Source: Membranipora membranacea (lineage: Eukaryota > Bryozoa > Gymnolaemata > Cheilostomatida > Membraniporidae). Taken from it: a stretch of DNA of 60,000 nucleotides. The DNA is taken from NCBI GenBank assembly GCA_914767715.1, contig OU612069.1, positions 8,310,001 to 8,370,000 of the forward strand, read 5' to 3'. Below, piece after piece: positions 36,185 through 49,919 of this stretch; positions within the stretch are counted from its first letter, which is position 1; every line of letters begins with the position of its first letter. Under the pieces are notes generated by a model. The model was given only the letters and a program-made list of their open reading frames with translations. It made no database searches and was not told the origin of the DNA. The position numbers and the translations under genes are program-made.

Positions 36185-39100
36185 AATTAAGCTGACTTGA
36201 AATTTACAAAAATATACCAAGGGAGGGTATCACGCTTTTTTTTCGCTCGGATCAAAAAATAGATTTCGTTCTAACCTACCTCAAAAGGAGAAGCAACTCC
36301 TGCTCGTCTCAAATCTGAAATCCGTTTTGTTTTGCGGGTCTCCCTTCTCCGTCAGCACCAACATTAACGACGCCCACTTTCGCATTAAAAAAACATGCCA
36401 AACGGCAGCAGTAAAAAATTCAAAGTCTATCACAATCATATGAAACTCTGACCAGTTCACGCCCTCAAACACCTTATTCAAAATCCAGAATATGGAGATT
36501 CTCAGATAACCTGGCTGCTAATTAAGCTGACTTGAAATTTACAAAAATATACCAAGGGAGGGTATCACGCTTTTTGTTCGCTCGGATCAAAAAATAGAGT
36601 TCGTTCCAACCTACCTCAAAAGGAGAAGCAACTCCTGCTCGTCTCAAATCTGAAATCCGTTTTGTTTTGCGGGTCTCCCTTCTCCGTCAGCACCAACTTT
36701 AACGACGCCCTCTTTCGCACTAAAAAAACATGCCAAACGGCAGCAGTAAAAAATTCAAAGTCTATCACAATCATATGAAACTCTGACCAGTTCAAGCCCT
36801 CAAACACCTTATTCAAAATCCAGAATATGGAGATTCTCAGATAACCTGGCTGCTAATTAAGCTGACTTGAAATTTACAAAAATATACCAAGGGAGGGTAT
36901 CACGCTTTTTTTTCGCTCGGATCAAAAAATAGATTTCGTTCCAACCTACCTCAAAAGGAGAAGCAACTCCTGCTCGTCTCAAATCTGAAATCCGTTTTGT
37001 TTTGCGGGTCTCCCTTCTCCGTCAGCACCAACTTTAACGACGCCCACTTTCGCACTAAAAAAACATGCCAAACGGCAGCAGTAAAAAATTCAAAGTCTAT
37101 CACAATCATATGAAACTCTGACCAGTTCAAGCCCTCAAACACCTTATTCAAAATCCAGAATATGGAGATTCTCAGATAACCTGGCTGCTAATTAAGCTGA
37201 CTTGAAATTTACAAAAATATACCAAGGGAGGGTATCACGCTTTTTTTTCGCTCGGATCAAAAAATAGATTTCGTTCCAACCTACCTCAAAAGGAGAAGCA
37301 ACTCCTGCTCGTCTCAAATCTGAAATCCGTTTTGTTTTGCGGGTCTCCCTTCTCCGTCAGCACCAACTTTAACGACGCCCACTTTCGCACTAAAAAAACA
37401 TGCCAAACGGCAGCAGTAAAAAATTCAAAGTCTATCACAATCATATGAAACTCTGACCAGTTCAAGCCCTCAAACACCTTATTCAAAATCCAGAATATGG
37501 AGATTCTCAGATAACCCGGCTGCTAATTAAGCTGACTTGAAATTTACAAAAATATACCAAGGGAGGGTATCACGCTTTTTTTTCGCTCGGATCAAAAAAT
37601 AGATTTCGTTCCAACCTACCTCAAAAGGAGAAGCAACTCCTGCTCGTCTCAAATCTGAAATCCGTTTTGTTTTGCGGGTCTCCCTCCTCCGTCAGCACCA
37701 ACTTTAACGACGCCCTCTTTCGCACTAAAAAAACATGCCAAACGGCAGCAGTAAAAAATTCAAAGTCTATCACAATCATATGAAACTCTGACCAGTTCAA
37801 GCCCTCAAACACCTTATTCAAAATCCAGAATATGGAGATTCTCAGATAACCTGGCTGCTAATTAAGCTGACTTGAAATTTACAAAAATATACCAAGGGAG
37901 GGTATCACGCTTTTTTTTCGCTCGGATCAAAAAATAGATTTCGTTCCAACCTACCTCAAAAGGAAAAGCAACTCCTGCTCGTCTCAAATCTGAAATCCGT
38001 TTTGTTTTGCGGGTCTCCCTTCTCCGTCAGCACCAACTTTAACGACGCCCACTTTCGCACTAAAAAAACATGCCAAACGGCAGCAGTAAAAAATTCAAAG
38101 TCTATCACAATCATATGAAACTCTGACCAGTTCAAGCCCTCAAACACCTTATTCAAAATCCAAAATATGGAGATTCTCAGATAACCTGGCTGCTAATTAA
38201 GCTGACTTGAAATTTACAAAAATATACCAAGGGAGGGTATCACGCTTTTTTTTCGCTCGGATCAAAAAATAGATTTCGTTCCAACCTACCTCAAAAGGAG
38301 AAGCAACTCCTGCTCGTCTCAAATCTGAAATCCGTTTTGTTTTGCGGGTCTCCCTTCTCCGTCAGCACCAACTTTAACGACGCCCACTTTCGCACTAAAA
38401 AAACATGCCAAACGGCAGCAGTAAAAACTTCAAAGTCTATCACAATCATATGAAACTCTGACCAGTTCAAGCCCTCAAACACCTTATTCAAAATCCAGAA
38501 TATGGAGATTCTCAGATAACCTGGCTGCTAATTAAGCTGACTTGAAATTTACAAAAATATACCAAGGGAGGGTATCACGCTTTTTGTTCGCTCGGATCAA
38601 AAAATAGATTTCGTTCCAACCTACCTCAAAAGGAGAAGCAACTCCTGCTCGTCTCAAATCTGAAATCCGTTTTGTTTTGCGGGTCTCCCTTCTCCATCAG
38701 CACCAACTTTAACGACGCCCACTTTCGCACTAAAAAAACATGCCAAACGGCAGCAGTAAAAAATTCTAAGTCTATCACAATCATATGAAACTCTGACAAG
38801 TTCAAGCCCTCAAACACCTTATTCAAAATCCAGAATATGGAGATTCTCAGATAACCTGGCTGCTAATTAAGCTGACTTGAAATTTACAAAAATATACCAA
38901 GGGAGGGTATCACGCTTTTTTTTCGCTCGGATCAAAAAATAGATTTCGTTCCAACCTACCTCAAAAGGAGAAGCAACTCCTGCTCGTCTCAAATCTGAAA
39001 TCCGTTTTGTTTTGCGGGTCTCCCTTCTCCGTCAGCACCAACTTTAACGACGCCCACTTTCGCACTAAAAAAACATGCCAAACGGCAGCAGTAAAAAATT

Positions 39101-40874
39101 CAAAGTCTATCACAATCATATGAAACTCTGACCAGTTCAAGCCCTCAAACACCTTATTCAAAATCCGGAATATGGAGATTCTCAGATAACCTGGCTGCTA
39201 ATTAAGCTGACTTGAAATTTACAAAAATATACCAAGGGAGGGTATCACGCTTTTTTTTCGCTCGGATCAAAAAATAGATTTCGTTCCAACCTACCTCAAA
39301 AGGAGAAGCAACTCCTGCGCGTCTCAAATCTGAAATCCGTTTTGTTTTGCGGGTCTCCCTTCTCCGTCAGCACCAACTTTAACGACGCCCTCTTTCGCAC
39401 TAAAAAAACATGCCAAACGGCAGCAGTAAAAAATTCAAAGTCTATCACAATCATATGAAACTCTGACCAGTTCAAGCCCTCAAACACCTTATTCAAAATC
39501 CAGAATATGGAGATTCTCAGATAACCTGGCTGCTAATTAAGCTGACTTGAAATTTACAAAAATATACCAAGGGAGGGTATCACGCTTTTTTTTCGCTCGG
39601 ATCAAAAAATAGATTTCGTTCCAACCTACCTCAAAAGGAGAAGCAACTCCTGCTCGTCTCAAATCTGAAATCCGTTTTGTTTTGCGGGTCTCCCTTCTCC
39701 GTCAGCACCAACTTTAACGACGCCCACTTTCGCACTAAAAAAACATGCCAAACGGCAGCAGTAAAAAATTCAAAGTCTATCACAATCATATGAAACTCTG
39801 ACCAGTTCAAGCCCTCAAACACCTTATTCAAAATCCAGAATATGGAGATTCTCAGATAACCTGGCTGCTAATTAAGCTGACTTGAAATTTACAAAAATAT
39901 ACCAAGGGAGGGTATCACGCTTTTTTTTCGCTCGGATAAAAAAATAGATTTCGTTCCAACCTACCTCAAAAGGAGAAGCAACTCCTGCTCGTCTCAAATC
40001 TGAAATCCGTTTTGTTTTGCGGGTCTCCCTTCTCCGTCAGCACCAACTTTAACGACGCCCACTTTCGCACTAAAAAAACATGCCAAACGGCAGCAGTAAA
40101 AAATTCAAAGTCTATCACAATCATATGAAACTCTGACCAGTTCAAGCCCTCAAACACCTTATTCAAAATCCAGAATATGGAGATTCTCAGATAACCTGGC
40201 TGCTAATTAAGCTGACTTGAAATTTACAAAAATATACCAAGGGAGGGTATCACGCTTTTTTTTCGCTCGGATCAAAAAATAGATTTCGTTCCAACCTACC
40301 TCAAAAGGAGAAGCAACTCCTGCTCGTCTCAAATCTGAAATCCGTTTTGTTTTGCGGGTCTCCCTTCTCCGTCAGCACCAACTTTAACGACGCCCACTTT
40401 CGCACTAAAAAAACCTGCCAAACGGCAGCAGTAAAAAATTCAAAGTCTATCACAATCATATGAAACTCTGACCAGTTCAAGCCCTCAAACACCTTATTCA
40501 AAATCCAGAATATGGAGATTCTCAGATAACCTGGCTGCTAATTAAGCTGACTTGAAATTTACAAAAATATACCAAGGGAGGGTATCACGCTTTTTTTTCG
40601 CTCGGATCAAAAAATAGATTTCGTTCCAACCTACCTCAAAAGGAGAAGCAACTCCTGCTCGTCTCAAATCTGAAATCCGTTTTGTTTTGCGGGTCTCCCT
40701 TCTCCGTCAGCACCAACTTTAACGACGCCCTCTTTCGCACTAAAAAAACATGCCAAACGGCAGCAGTAAAAAATTCAAAGTCTATCACAATCATATGAAA
40801 CTCTGACCAGTTCAAGCCCTCAAACACCTTATTCAAAATCCAGAATATGGAGATTCTCAGATAACCTGGCTGCT
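36185..40874. repeat. Alpha HOR unit 2, 14 monomers (109-122)
   Basis: The unit is 4690 bp. State order: triple-marked copy with added CGCATTAAA (109), TTTTTGTTC B-type (110), plain A-type (111), CCCGG (112), CTCCTCC (113), GGAAAAGC with ATCCAAAAT (114), AAAAACTTC (115), TTTTTGTTC with CCATCAG (116), ATCCGGAAT (117), CTGCGCG (118), A-type (119), GATAAAAA (120), AACCTGCC (121), B-type (122). This is the fullest version of the cycle and serves as the reference unit. Confidence 0.9.
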
Positions 40875-43800
40875 AATTAAGCTGACTTGAAATTTACAAA
40901 AATATACCAAGGGAGGGTATCACACTTTTTTTTCGCTCGGATCAAAAAATAGATTTCGTTCTAACCTACCTCAAAAGGAGAAGCAACTCCTGCTCGTCTC
41001 AAATCTGAAATCCGTTTTGTTTTGCGGGTCTCCCTTCTCCGTCAGCACCAACATTAACGACGCCCACTTTCGCATTAAAAAAACATGCCAAACGGCAGCA
41101 GTAAAAAATTCAAAGTCTATCACAATCATATGAAACTCTGACCAGTTCACGCCCTCAAACACCTTATTCAAAATCCAGAATATGGAGATTCTCAGATAAC
41201 CTGGCTGCTAATTAAGCTGACTTGAAATTTACAAAAATATACCAAGGGAGGGTATCACGCTTTTTGTTCGCTCGGATCAAAAAATAGATTTCGTTCCAAC
41301 CTACCTCAAAAGGAGAAGCAACTCCTGCTCGTCTCAAATCTGAAATCCGTTTTGTTTTGCGGGTCTCCCTTCTCCGTCAGCACCAACTTTAACGACGCCC
41401 TCTTTCGCACTAAAAAAACATGCCAAACGGCAGCAGTAAAAAATTCAAAGTCTATCACAATCATATGAAACTCTGACCAGTTCAAGCCCTCAAACACCTT
41501 ATTCAAAATCCAGAATATGGAGATTCTCAGATAACCTGGCTGCTAATTAAGCTGACTTGAAATTTACAAAAATATACCAAGGGAGGGTATCACGCTTTTT
41601 TTTCGCTCGGATCAAAAAATAGATTTCGTTCCAACCTACCTCAAAAGGAGAAGCAACTCCTGCTCGTCTCAAATCTGAAATCCGTTTTGTTTTGCGGGTC
41701 TCCCTTCTCCGTCAGCACCAACTTTAACGACGCCCACTTTCGCACTAAAAAAACATGCCAAACGGCAGCAGTAAAAAATTCAAAGTCTATCACAATCATA
41801 TGAAACTCTGACCAGTTCAAGCCCTCAAACACCTTATTCAAAATCCAGAATATGGAGATTCTCAGATAACCCGGCTGCTAATTAAGCTGACTTGAAATTT
41901 ACAAAAATATACCAAGGGAGGGTATCACGCTTTTTTTTCGCTCGGATCAAAAAATAGATTTCGTTCCAACCTACCTCAAAAGGAGAAGCAACTCCTGCTC
42001 GTCTCAAATCTGAAATCCGTTTTGTTTTGCGGGTCTCCCTCCTCCGTCAGCACCAACTTTAACGACGCCCTCTTTCGCACTAAAAAAACATGCCAAACGG
42101 CAGCAGTAAAAAATTCAAAGTCTATCACAATCATATGAAACTCTGACCAGTTCAAGCCCTCAAACACCTTATTCAAAATCCAGAATATGGAGATTCTCAG
42201 ATAACCTGGCTGCTAATTAAGCTGACTTGAAATTTACAAAAATATACCAAGGGAGGGTATCACGCTTTTTTTTCGCTCGGATCAAAAAATAGATTTCGTT
42301 CCAACCTACCTCAAAAGGAAAAGCAACTCCTGCTCGTCTCAAATCTGAAATCCGTTTTGTTTTGCGGGTCTCCCTTCTCCGTCAGCACCAACTTTAACGA
42401 CGCCCACTTTCGCACTAAAAAAACATGCCAAACGGCAGCAGTAAAAAATTCAAAGTCTATCACAATCATATGAAACTCTGACCAGTTCAAGCCCTCAAAC
42501 ACCTTATTCAAAATCCAAAATATGGAGATTCTCAGATAACCTGGCTGCTAATTAAGCTGACTTGAAATTTACAAAAATATACCAAGGGAGGGTATCACGC
42601 TTTTTTTTCGCTCGGATCAAAAAATAGATTTCGTTCCAACCTACCTCAAAAGGAGAAGCAACTCCTGCTCGTCTCAAATCTGAAATCCGTTTTGTTTTGC
42701 GGGTCTCCCTTCTCCGTCAGCACCAACTTTAACGACGCCCACTTTCGCACTAAAAAAACATGCCAAACGGCAGCAGTAAAAACTTCAAAGTCTATCACAA
42801 TCATATGAAACTCTGACCAGTTCAAGCCCTCGAACACCTTATTCAAAATCCAGAATATGGAGATTCTCAGATAACCTGGCTGCTAATTAAGCTGACTTGA
42901 AATTTACAAAAATATACCAAGGGAGGGTATCACGCTTTTTGTTCGCTCGGATCAAAAAATAGATTTCGTTCCAACCTACCTCAAAAGGAGAAGCAACTCC
43001 TGCTCGTCTCAAATCTGAAATCCGTTTTGTTTTGCGGGTCTCCCTTCTCCATCAGCACCAACTTTAACGACGCCCACTTTCGCACTAAAAAAACATGCCA
43101 AACGGCAGCAGTAAAAAATTCTAAGTCTATCACAATCATATGAAACTCTGACAAGTTCAAGCCCTCAAACACCTTATTCAAAATCCAGAATATGGAGATT
43201 CTCAGATAACCTGGCTGCTAATTAAGCTGACTTGAAATTTACAAAAATATACCAAGGGAGGGTATCACGCTTTTTTTTCGCTCGGATCAAAAAATAGATT
43301 TCGTTCCAACCTACCTCAAAAGGAGAAGCAACTCCTGCTCGTCTCAAATCTGAAATCCGTTTTGTTTTGCGGGTCTCCCTTCTCCGTCAGCACCAACTTT
43401 AACGACGCCCACTTTCGCACTAAAAAAACATGCCAAACGGCAGCAGTAAAAAATTCAAAGTCTATCACAATCATATGAAACTCTGACCAGTTCAAGCCCT
43501 CAAACACCTTATTCAAAATCCGGAATATGGAGATTCTCAGATAACCTGGCTGCTAATTAAGCTGACTTGAAATTTACAAAAATATACCAAGGGAGGGTAT
43601 CACGCTTTTTTTTCGCTCGGATCAAAAAATAGATTTCGTTCCAACCTACCTCAAAAGGAGAAGCAACTCCTGCGCGTCTCAAATCTGAAATCCGTTTTGT
43701 TTTGCGGGTCTCCCTTCTCCGTCAGCACCAACTTTAACGACGCCCTCTTTCGCACTAAAAAAACATGCCAAACGGCAGCAGTAAAAAATTCAAAGTCTAT

Positions 43801-45229
43801 CACAATCATATGAAACTCTGACCAGTTCAAGCCCTCAAACACCTTATTCAAAATCCAGAATATGGAGATTCTCAGATAACCTGGCTGCTAATTAAGCTGA
43901 CTTGAAATTTACAAAAATATACCAAGGGAGGGTATCACGCATTTTTTTCGCTCGGATCAAAAAATAGATTTCGTTCCAACCTACCTCAAAAGGAGAAGCA
44001 ACTCCTGCTCGTCTCAAATCTGAAATCCGTTTTGTTTTGCGGGTCTCCCTTCTCCGTCAGCACCAACTTTAACGACGCCCACTTTCGCACTAAAAAAACA
44101 TGCCAAACGGCAGCAGTAAAAAATTCAAAGTCTATCACAATCATATGAAACTCTGACCAGTTCAAGCCCTCAAACACCTTATTCAAAATCCAGAATATGG
44201 AGATTCTCAGATAACCTGGCTGCTAATTAAGCTGACTTGAAATTTACAAAAATATACCAAGGGAGGGTATCACGCTTTTTTTTCGCTCGGATAAAAAAAT
44301 AGATTTCGTTCCAACCTACCTCAAAAGGAGAAGCAACTCCTGCTCGTCTCAAATCTGAAATCCGTTTTGTTTTGCGGGTCTCCCTTCTCCGTCAGCACCA
44401 ACTTTAACGACGCCCACTTTCGCACTAAAAAAACATGCCAAACGGCAGCAGTAAAAAATTCAAAGTCTATCACAATCATATGAAACTCTGACCAGTTCAA
44501 GCCCTCAAACACCTTATTCAAAATCCAGAATATGGAGATTCTCAGATAACCTGGCTGCTAATTAAGCTGACTTGAAATTTACAAAAATATACCAAGGGAG
44601 GGTATCACGCTTTTTTTTCGCTCGGATCAAAAAATAGATTTCGTTCCAACCTACCTCAAAAGGAGAAGCAACTCCTGCTCGTCTCAAATCTGAAATCCGT
44701 TTTGTTTTGCGGGTCTCCCTTCTCCGTCAGCACCAACTTTAACGACGCCCACTTTCGCACTAAAAAAACCTGCCAAACGGCAGCAGTAAAAAATTCAAAG
44801 TCTATCACAATCATATGAAACTCTGACCAGTTCAAGCCCTCAAACACCTTATTCAAAATCCAGAATATGGAGATTCTCAGATAACCTGGCTGCTAATTAA
44901 GCTGACTTGAAATTTACAAAAATATACCAAGGGAGGGTATCACGCTTTTTTTTCGCTCGGATCAAAAAATAGATTTCGTTCCAACCTACCTCAAAAGGAG
45001 AAGCAACTCCTGCTCGTCTCAAATCTGAAATCCGTTTTGTTTTGCGGGTCTCCCTTCTCCGTCAGCACCAACTTTAACGACGCCCTATTTCGCACTCAAA
45101 AAACATGCCAAACGGCAGCAGTAAAAAATTCAAAGTCTATCACAATCATATGAAACTCTGACCAGTTCAAGCCCTCAAACACCTTATTCAAAATCCAGAA
45201 TATGGAGATTCTCAGATAACCTGGCTGCT
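40875..45229. repeat. Alpha HOR unit 3, 13 monomers (123-135)
   Basis: The unit is 4355 bp, in the same order as the 14-mer but with one plain A-type copy missing between the TTTTTGTTC copy (124) and the CCCGG copy (125). Private changes: CACACTTTT in 123, CTCGAACACC in 128, CATTTTTTTC in 132. The last monomer, 135, has two private changes (CCCTATTTC and GCACTCAAAA). Confidence 0.9.
44895..45229. repeat. Monomer 135, open frame broken by a stop
   Basis: GCACTAAAA has become GCACTCAAAA near 45094-45103, changing a minus-strand TTA codon to TGA; CCCTCTTTC has also become CCCTATTTC. It is the terminal copy of the 13-monomer unit, otherwise normal in length. Confidence 0.82.
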
Positions 45230-46569
45230 AATTAAGCTGACTTGAAATTTACAAAAATATACCAAGGGAGGGTATCACGCTTTTTTTTCGCTCGGATCAA
45301 AAAATAGATTTCGTTCTAACCTACCTCAAAAGGAGAAGCAACTCCTGCTCGTCTCAAATCTGAAATCCGTTTTGTTTTGCGGGTCTCCCTTCTCCGTCAG
45401 CACCAACATTAACGACGCCCACTTTCGCATTAAAAAAACATGCCAAACGGCAGCAGTAAAAAATTCAAAGTCTATCACAATCATATGAAACTCTGACCAG
45501 TTCACGCCCTCAAACACCTTATTCAAAATCCAGAATATGGAGATTCTCAGATAACCTGGCTGCTAATTAAGCTGACTTGAAATTTACAAAAATATACCAA
45601 GGGAGGGTATCACGCTTTTTGTTCGCTCGGATCAAAAAATAGATTTCGTTCCAACCTACCTCAAAAGGAGAAGCAACTCCTGCTCGTCTCAAATCTGAAA
45701 TCCGTTTTGTTTTGCGGGTCTCCCTTCTCCGTCAGCACCAACTTTAACGACGCCCTCTTTCGCACTAAAAAAACATGCCAAACGGCAGCAGTAAAAAATT
45801 CAAAGTCTATCACAATCATATGAAACTCTGACCAGTTCAAGCCCTCAAACACCTTATTCAAAATCCAGAATATGGAGATTCTCAGATAACCTGGCTGCTA
45901 ATTAAGCTGACTTGAAATTTACAAAAATATACCAAGGGAGGGTATCACGCTTTTTTTTCGCTCGGATAAAAAAATAGATTTCGTTCCAACCTACCTCAAA
46001 AGGAGAAGCAACTCCTGCTCGTCTCAAATCTGAAATCCGTTTTGTTTTGCGGGTCTCCCTTCTCCGTCAGCACCAACTTTAACGACGCCCACTTTCGCAC
46101 TAAAAAAACATGCCAAACGGCAGCAGTAAAAAATTCAAAGTCTATCACAATCATATGAAACTCTGACCAGTTCAAGCCCTCAAACACCTTATTCAAAATC
46201 CAGAATATGGAGATTCTCAGATAACCTGGCTGCTAATTAAGCTGACTTGAAATTTACAAAAATATACCAAGGGAGGGTATCACGCTTTTTTTTCGCTCGG
46301 ATCAAAAAATAGATTTCGTTCCAACCTACCTCAAAAGGAGAAGCAACTCCTGCTCGTCTCAAATCTGAAATCCGTTTTGTTTTGCGGGTCTCCCTTCTCC
46401 GTCAGCACCAACTTTAACGACGCCCACTTTCGCACTAAAAAAACATGCCAAACGGCAGCAGTAAAAAATTCAAAGTCTATCACAATCATATGAAACTCTG
46501 ACCAGTTCAAGCCCTCAAACACCTTATTCAAAATCCAGAATATGGAGATTCTCAGATAACCCGGCTGCT
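45230..46569. repeat. Start of a fourth alpha unit (monomers 136-139)
   Basis: It begins like the others: triple-marked copy with CGCATTAAA (136), TTTTTGTTC (137), then a GATAAAAA copy (138) in place of the plain A-type, then CCCGG (139). After the CTCCTCC and GGAAAAGC copies the order departs from the 14-mer and becomes the 11-monomer cycle. Confidence 0.8.
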
Positions 46570-49500
46570 AATTAAGCTGACTTGAAATTTACAAAAATAT
46601 ACCAAGGGAGGGTATCACGCGTTTTTTTCGCTCGGATCAAAAAATAGATTTCGTTCCAACCTACCTCAAAAGGAGAAGCAACTCCTGCTCGTCTCAAATC
46701 TGAAATCCGTTTTGTTTTGCGGGTCTCCCTCCTCCGTCAGCACCAACTTTAACGACGCCCTCTTTCGCACTAAAAAAACATGCCAAACGGCAGCAGTAAA
46801 AAATTCAAAGTCTATCACAATCATATGAAACTCTGACCAGTTCAAGCCCTCAAACACCTTATTCAAAATCCAGAATATGGAGATTCTCAGATAACCTGGC
46901 TGCTAATTAAGCTGACTTGAAATTTACAAAAATATACCAAGGGAGGGTATCACGCTTTTTTTTCGCTCGGATCAAAAAATAGATTTCGTTCCAACCTACC
47001 TCAAAAGGAAAAGCAACTCCTGCTCGTCTCAAATCTGAAATCCGTTTTGTTTTGCGGGTCTCCCTTCTCCGTCAGCACCAACTTTAACGACGCCCACTTT
47101 CGCACTAAAAAAACATGCCAAACGGCAGCAGTAAAAAATTCAAAGTCTATCACAATCATATGAAACTCTGACCAGTTCAAGCCCTCAAACACCTTATTCA
47201 AAATCCAAAATATGGAGATTCTCAGATAACCTGGCTGCTAATTAAGCTGACTTGAAATTTACAAAAATATACCAAGGGAGGGTATCACGCTTTTTTTTCG
47301 CTCGGATCAAAAAATAGATTTCGTTCCAACCTACCTCAAAAGGAGAAGCAACTCCTGCTCGTCTCAAATCTGAAATCCGTTTTGTTTTGCGGGTCTCCCT
47401 TCTCCGTCAGCACCAACTTTAACGACGCCCACTTTCGCACTAAAAAAACATGCCAAACGGCAGCAGTAAAAACTTCAAAGTCTATCACAATCATATGAAA
47501 CTCTGACCAGTTCAAGCCCTCAAACACCTTATTCAAAATCCAGAATATGGAGATTCTCAGAGAACCTGGCTGCTAATTAAGCTGACTTGAAATTTACAAA
47601 AATATACCAAGGGAGGGTATCACGCTTTTTTTTCGCTCGGATCAAAAAATAGATTTCGTTCCAACCTACCTCAAAAGGAAAAGCAACTCCTGCTCGTCTC
47701 AAATCTGAAATCCATTTTGTTTTGCGGGTCTCCCTTCTCCGTCAGCACCAACTTTAACGACGCCCACTTTCGCACTAAAAAAACAAGCCAAACGGCAGCA
47801 GTAAAAAATTCAAAGTCTATCACAATCATATGAAACTCTGACCAGTTCAAGCCCTCAAACACCTTATTCAAAATCCAGAATATGGAGATTCTCAGATAAC
47901 CTGGATGCTAATTAAGCTGACTTGAAATTTACAAAAATATACCAAGGGAGGGTATCACGCTTTTTTTTCGCTCGGATCAAAAAATAGATTTCGTTCCAAC
48001 CTACCTCAAAAGGAGAAGCAACTCCTGCTCGTCTCAAATCTGAAATCCGTTTTGTTTTGCGGGTCTCCCTTCTCCGTCAGCACCAACTTTAACGACGCCC
48101 TCTTTCGCACTAAAAAAACATGCCAAACGGCAGCAGTAAAAAATTCAAAGTTTATCACAATCATATGAAACTCTGACCAGTTCAAGCCCTCAAACACCTT
48201 ATTCAAAATCCAGAATATGGAGATTCTCAGATAACCTGGCTGCTAATTAAGCTGACTTGAAATTTACAAAAATATACCAAGGGAGGGTATCACGCTTTTT
48301 TTTCGCTCGGATCAAAAAATAGATTTCGTTCCAACCTACCTCAAAAGGAGAAGCAACTCCTGCTCGTCTCAAATCTGAAATCCGTTTTGTTTTGCGGGTC
48401 TCCCTTCTCCGTCAGCACCAACTTTAACGACGCCCACTTTCGCACTAAAAAAACATGCCAAACGGCAGCAGTAAAAAATTCAAAGTCTATCACAATCATA
48501 TGAAACTCTGACCAGTTCAAGCCCTCAAACACCTTATTCAAAATCCAGAATATGGAGATTCTCAGATAACCTGGCTGCTAATTAAGCTGACTTGAAATTT
48601 ACAAAAATATACCAAGGGAGGGTATCACGCTTTTTTTTCGCTCGGATCAAAAAATAGATTTCGTTCCAACCTACCTCAAAAGGAGAAGCAACTCCTGCTC
48701 GTCTCAAATCTGAAATCCGTTTTGTTTTGCGGGTCTCCCTTCTCCGTCAGCACCAACTTTAACGACGCCCTCTTTCGCACTAAAAAAACATGCCAAACGG
48801 CAGCAGTAAAAAATTCAAAGTCTATCACAATCATATGAAACTCTGAACAGTTCAAGCCCTCAAACACCTTATTCAAAATCCAGAATATGGAGATTCTCAG
48901 ATAACCTGGCTGCTAATTAAGCTGACTTGAAATTTACAAAAATATACCAAGGGAGGGTATCACGCTTTTTTTTCGCTCGGATCAAAAAATAGATTTCGTT
49001 CCAACCTACCTCAAAAGGAGAAGCAACTCCTGCTCGTCTCAAATCTGAAATCCGTTTTGTTTTGCGGGTCTCCCTTCTCCGTCAGCACCAACTTTAACGA
49101 CGCCCACTTTCGCACTAAAAAAACATGCCAAACGGCAGCAGTAAAAAATTCAAAGTCTATCACAATCATATGAAACTCTGACCAGTTCAAGCCCTCAAAC
49201 ACCTTATTCAAAATCCAGAATATGGAGATTCTCAGATAACCTGGCTGCTAATTAAGCTGACTTGAAATTTACAAAAATATACCAAGGGAGGGTATCACGC
49301 TTTTTTTTCGCTCGGATCAAAAAATAGATTTCGTTCCAACCTACCTCAAAAGGAGAAGCAACTCCTGCTCGTCTCAAATCTGAAATCCGTTTTGTTTTGC
49401 GGGTCTCCCTTCTCCGTCAGCACCAACTTTAACGACGCCCACTTTCGCACTAAAAAAACATGCCAAACGGCAGCAGTAAAAAATTCAAAGTCTATCACAA

Positions 49501-49919
49501 TCATATGAAACTCTGACCAGTTCAAGCCCTCAAACACCTTATTCAAAATCCAGAATATGGAGATTCTCAGATAACCTGGCTGCTAATTAAGCTGACTTGA
49601 AATTTACAAAAATATACCAAGGGAGGGTATCACGCTTTTTTTTCGCTCGGATAAAAAAATAGATTTCGTTCCAACCTACCTCAAAAGGAGAAGCAACTCC
49701 TGCTCGTCTCAAATCTGAAATCCGTTTTGTTTTGCGGGTCTCCCTTCTCCGTCAGCACCAACTTTAACGACGCCCACTTTCGCACTAAAAAAACATGCCA
49801 AACGGCAGCAGTAAAAAATTCAAAGTCTATCACAATCATATGAAACTCTGACCAGTTCAAGCCCTCAAACACCTTATTCAAAATCCAGAATATGGAGATT
49901 CTCAGATAACCTGGCTGCT
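46235..49919. repeat. 11-monomer HOR, copy 1 (monomers 139-149)
   Basis: The unit is 3685 bp. States: CCCGG (139), CTCCTCC (140; this copy also has CGCGTTTTTTT), GGAAAAGC with ATCCAAAAT (141), AAAAACTTC with AGAGAACC (142), GGAAAAGC with ATCCATTTTG and CTGGATGCT (143), AAGTTTATC (144), A-type (145), GAACAG B-type (146), A-type (147), A-type (148), GATAAAAA (149). The cycle restarts with CCCGG at 150. The GAACAG copy is otherwise typical of beta, so this unit looks like an alpha/beta hybrid. Confidence 0.88.
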
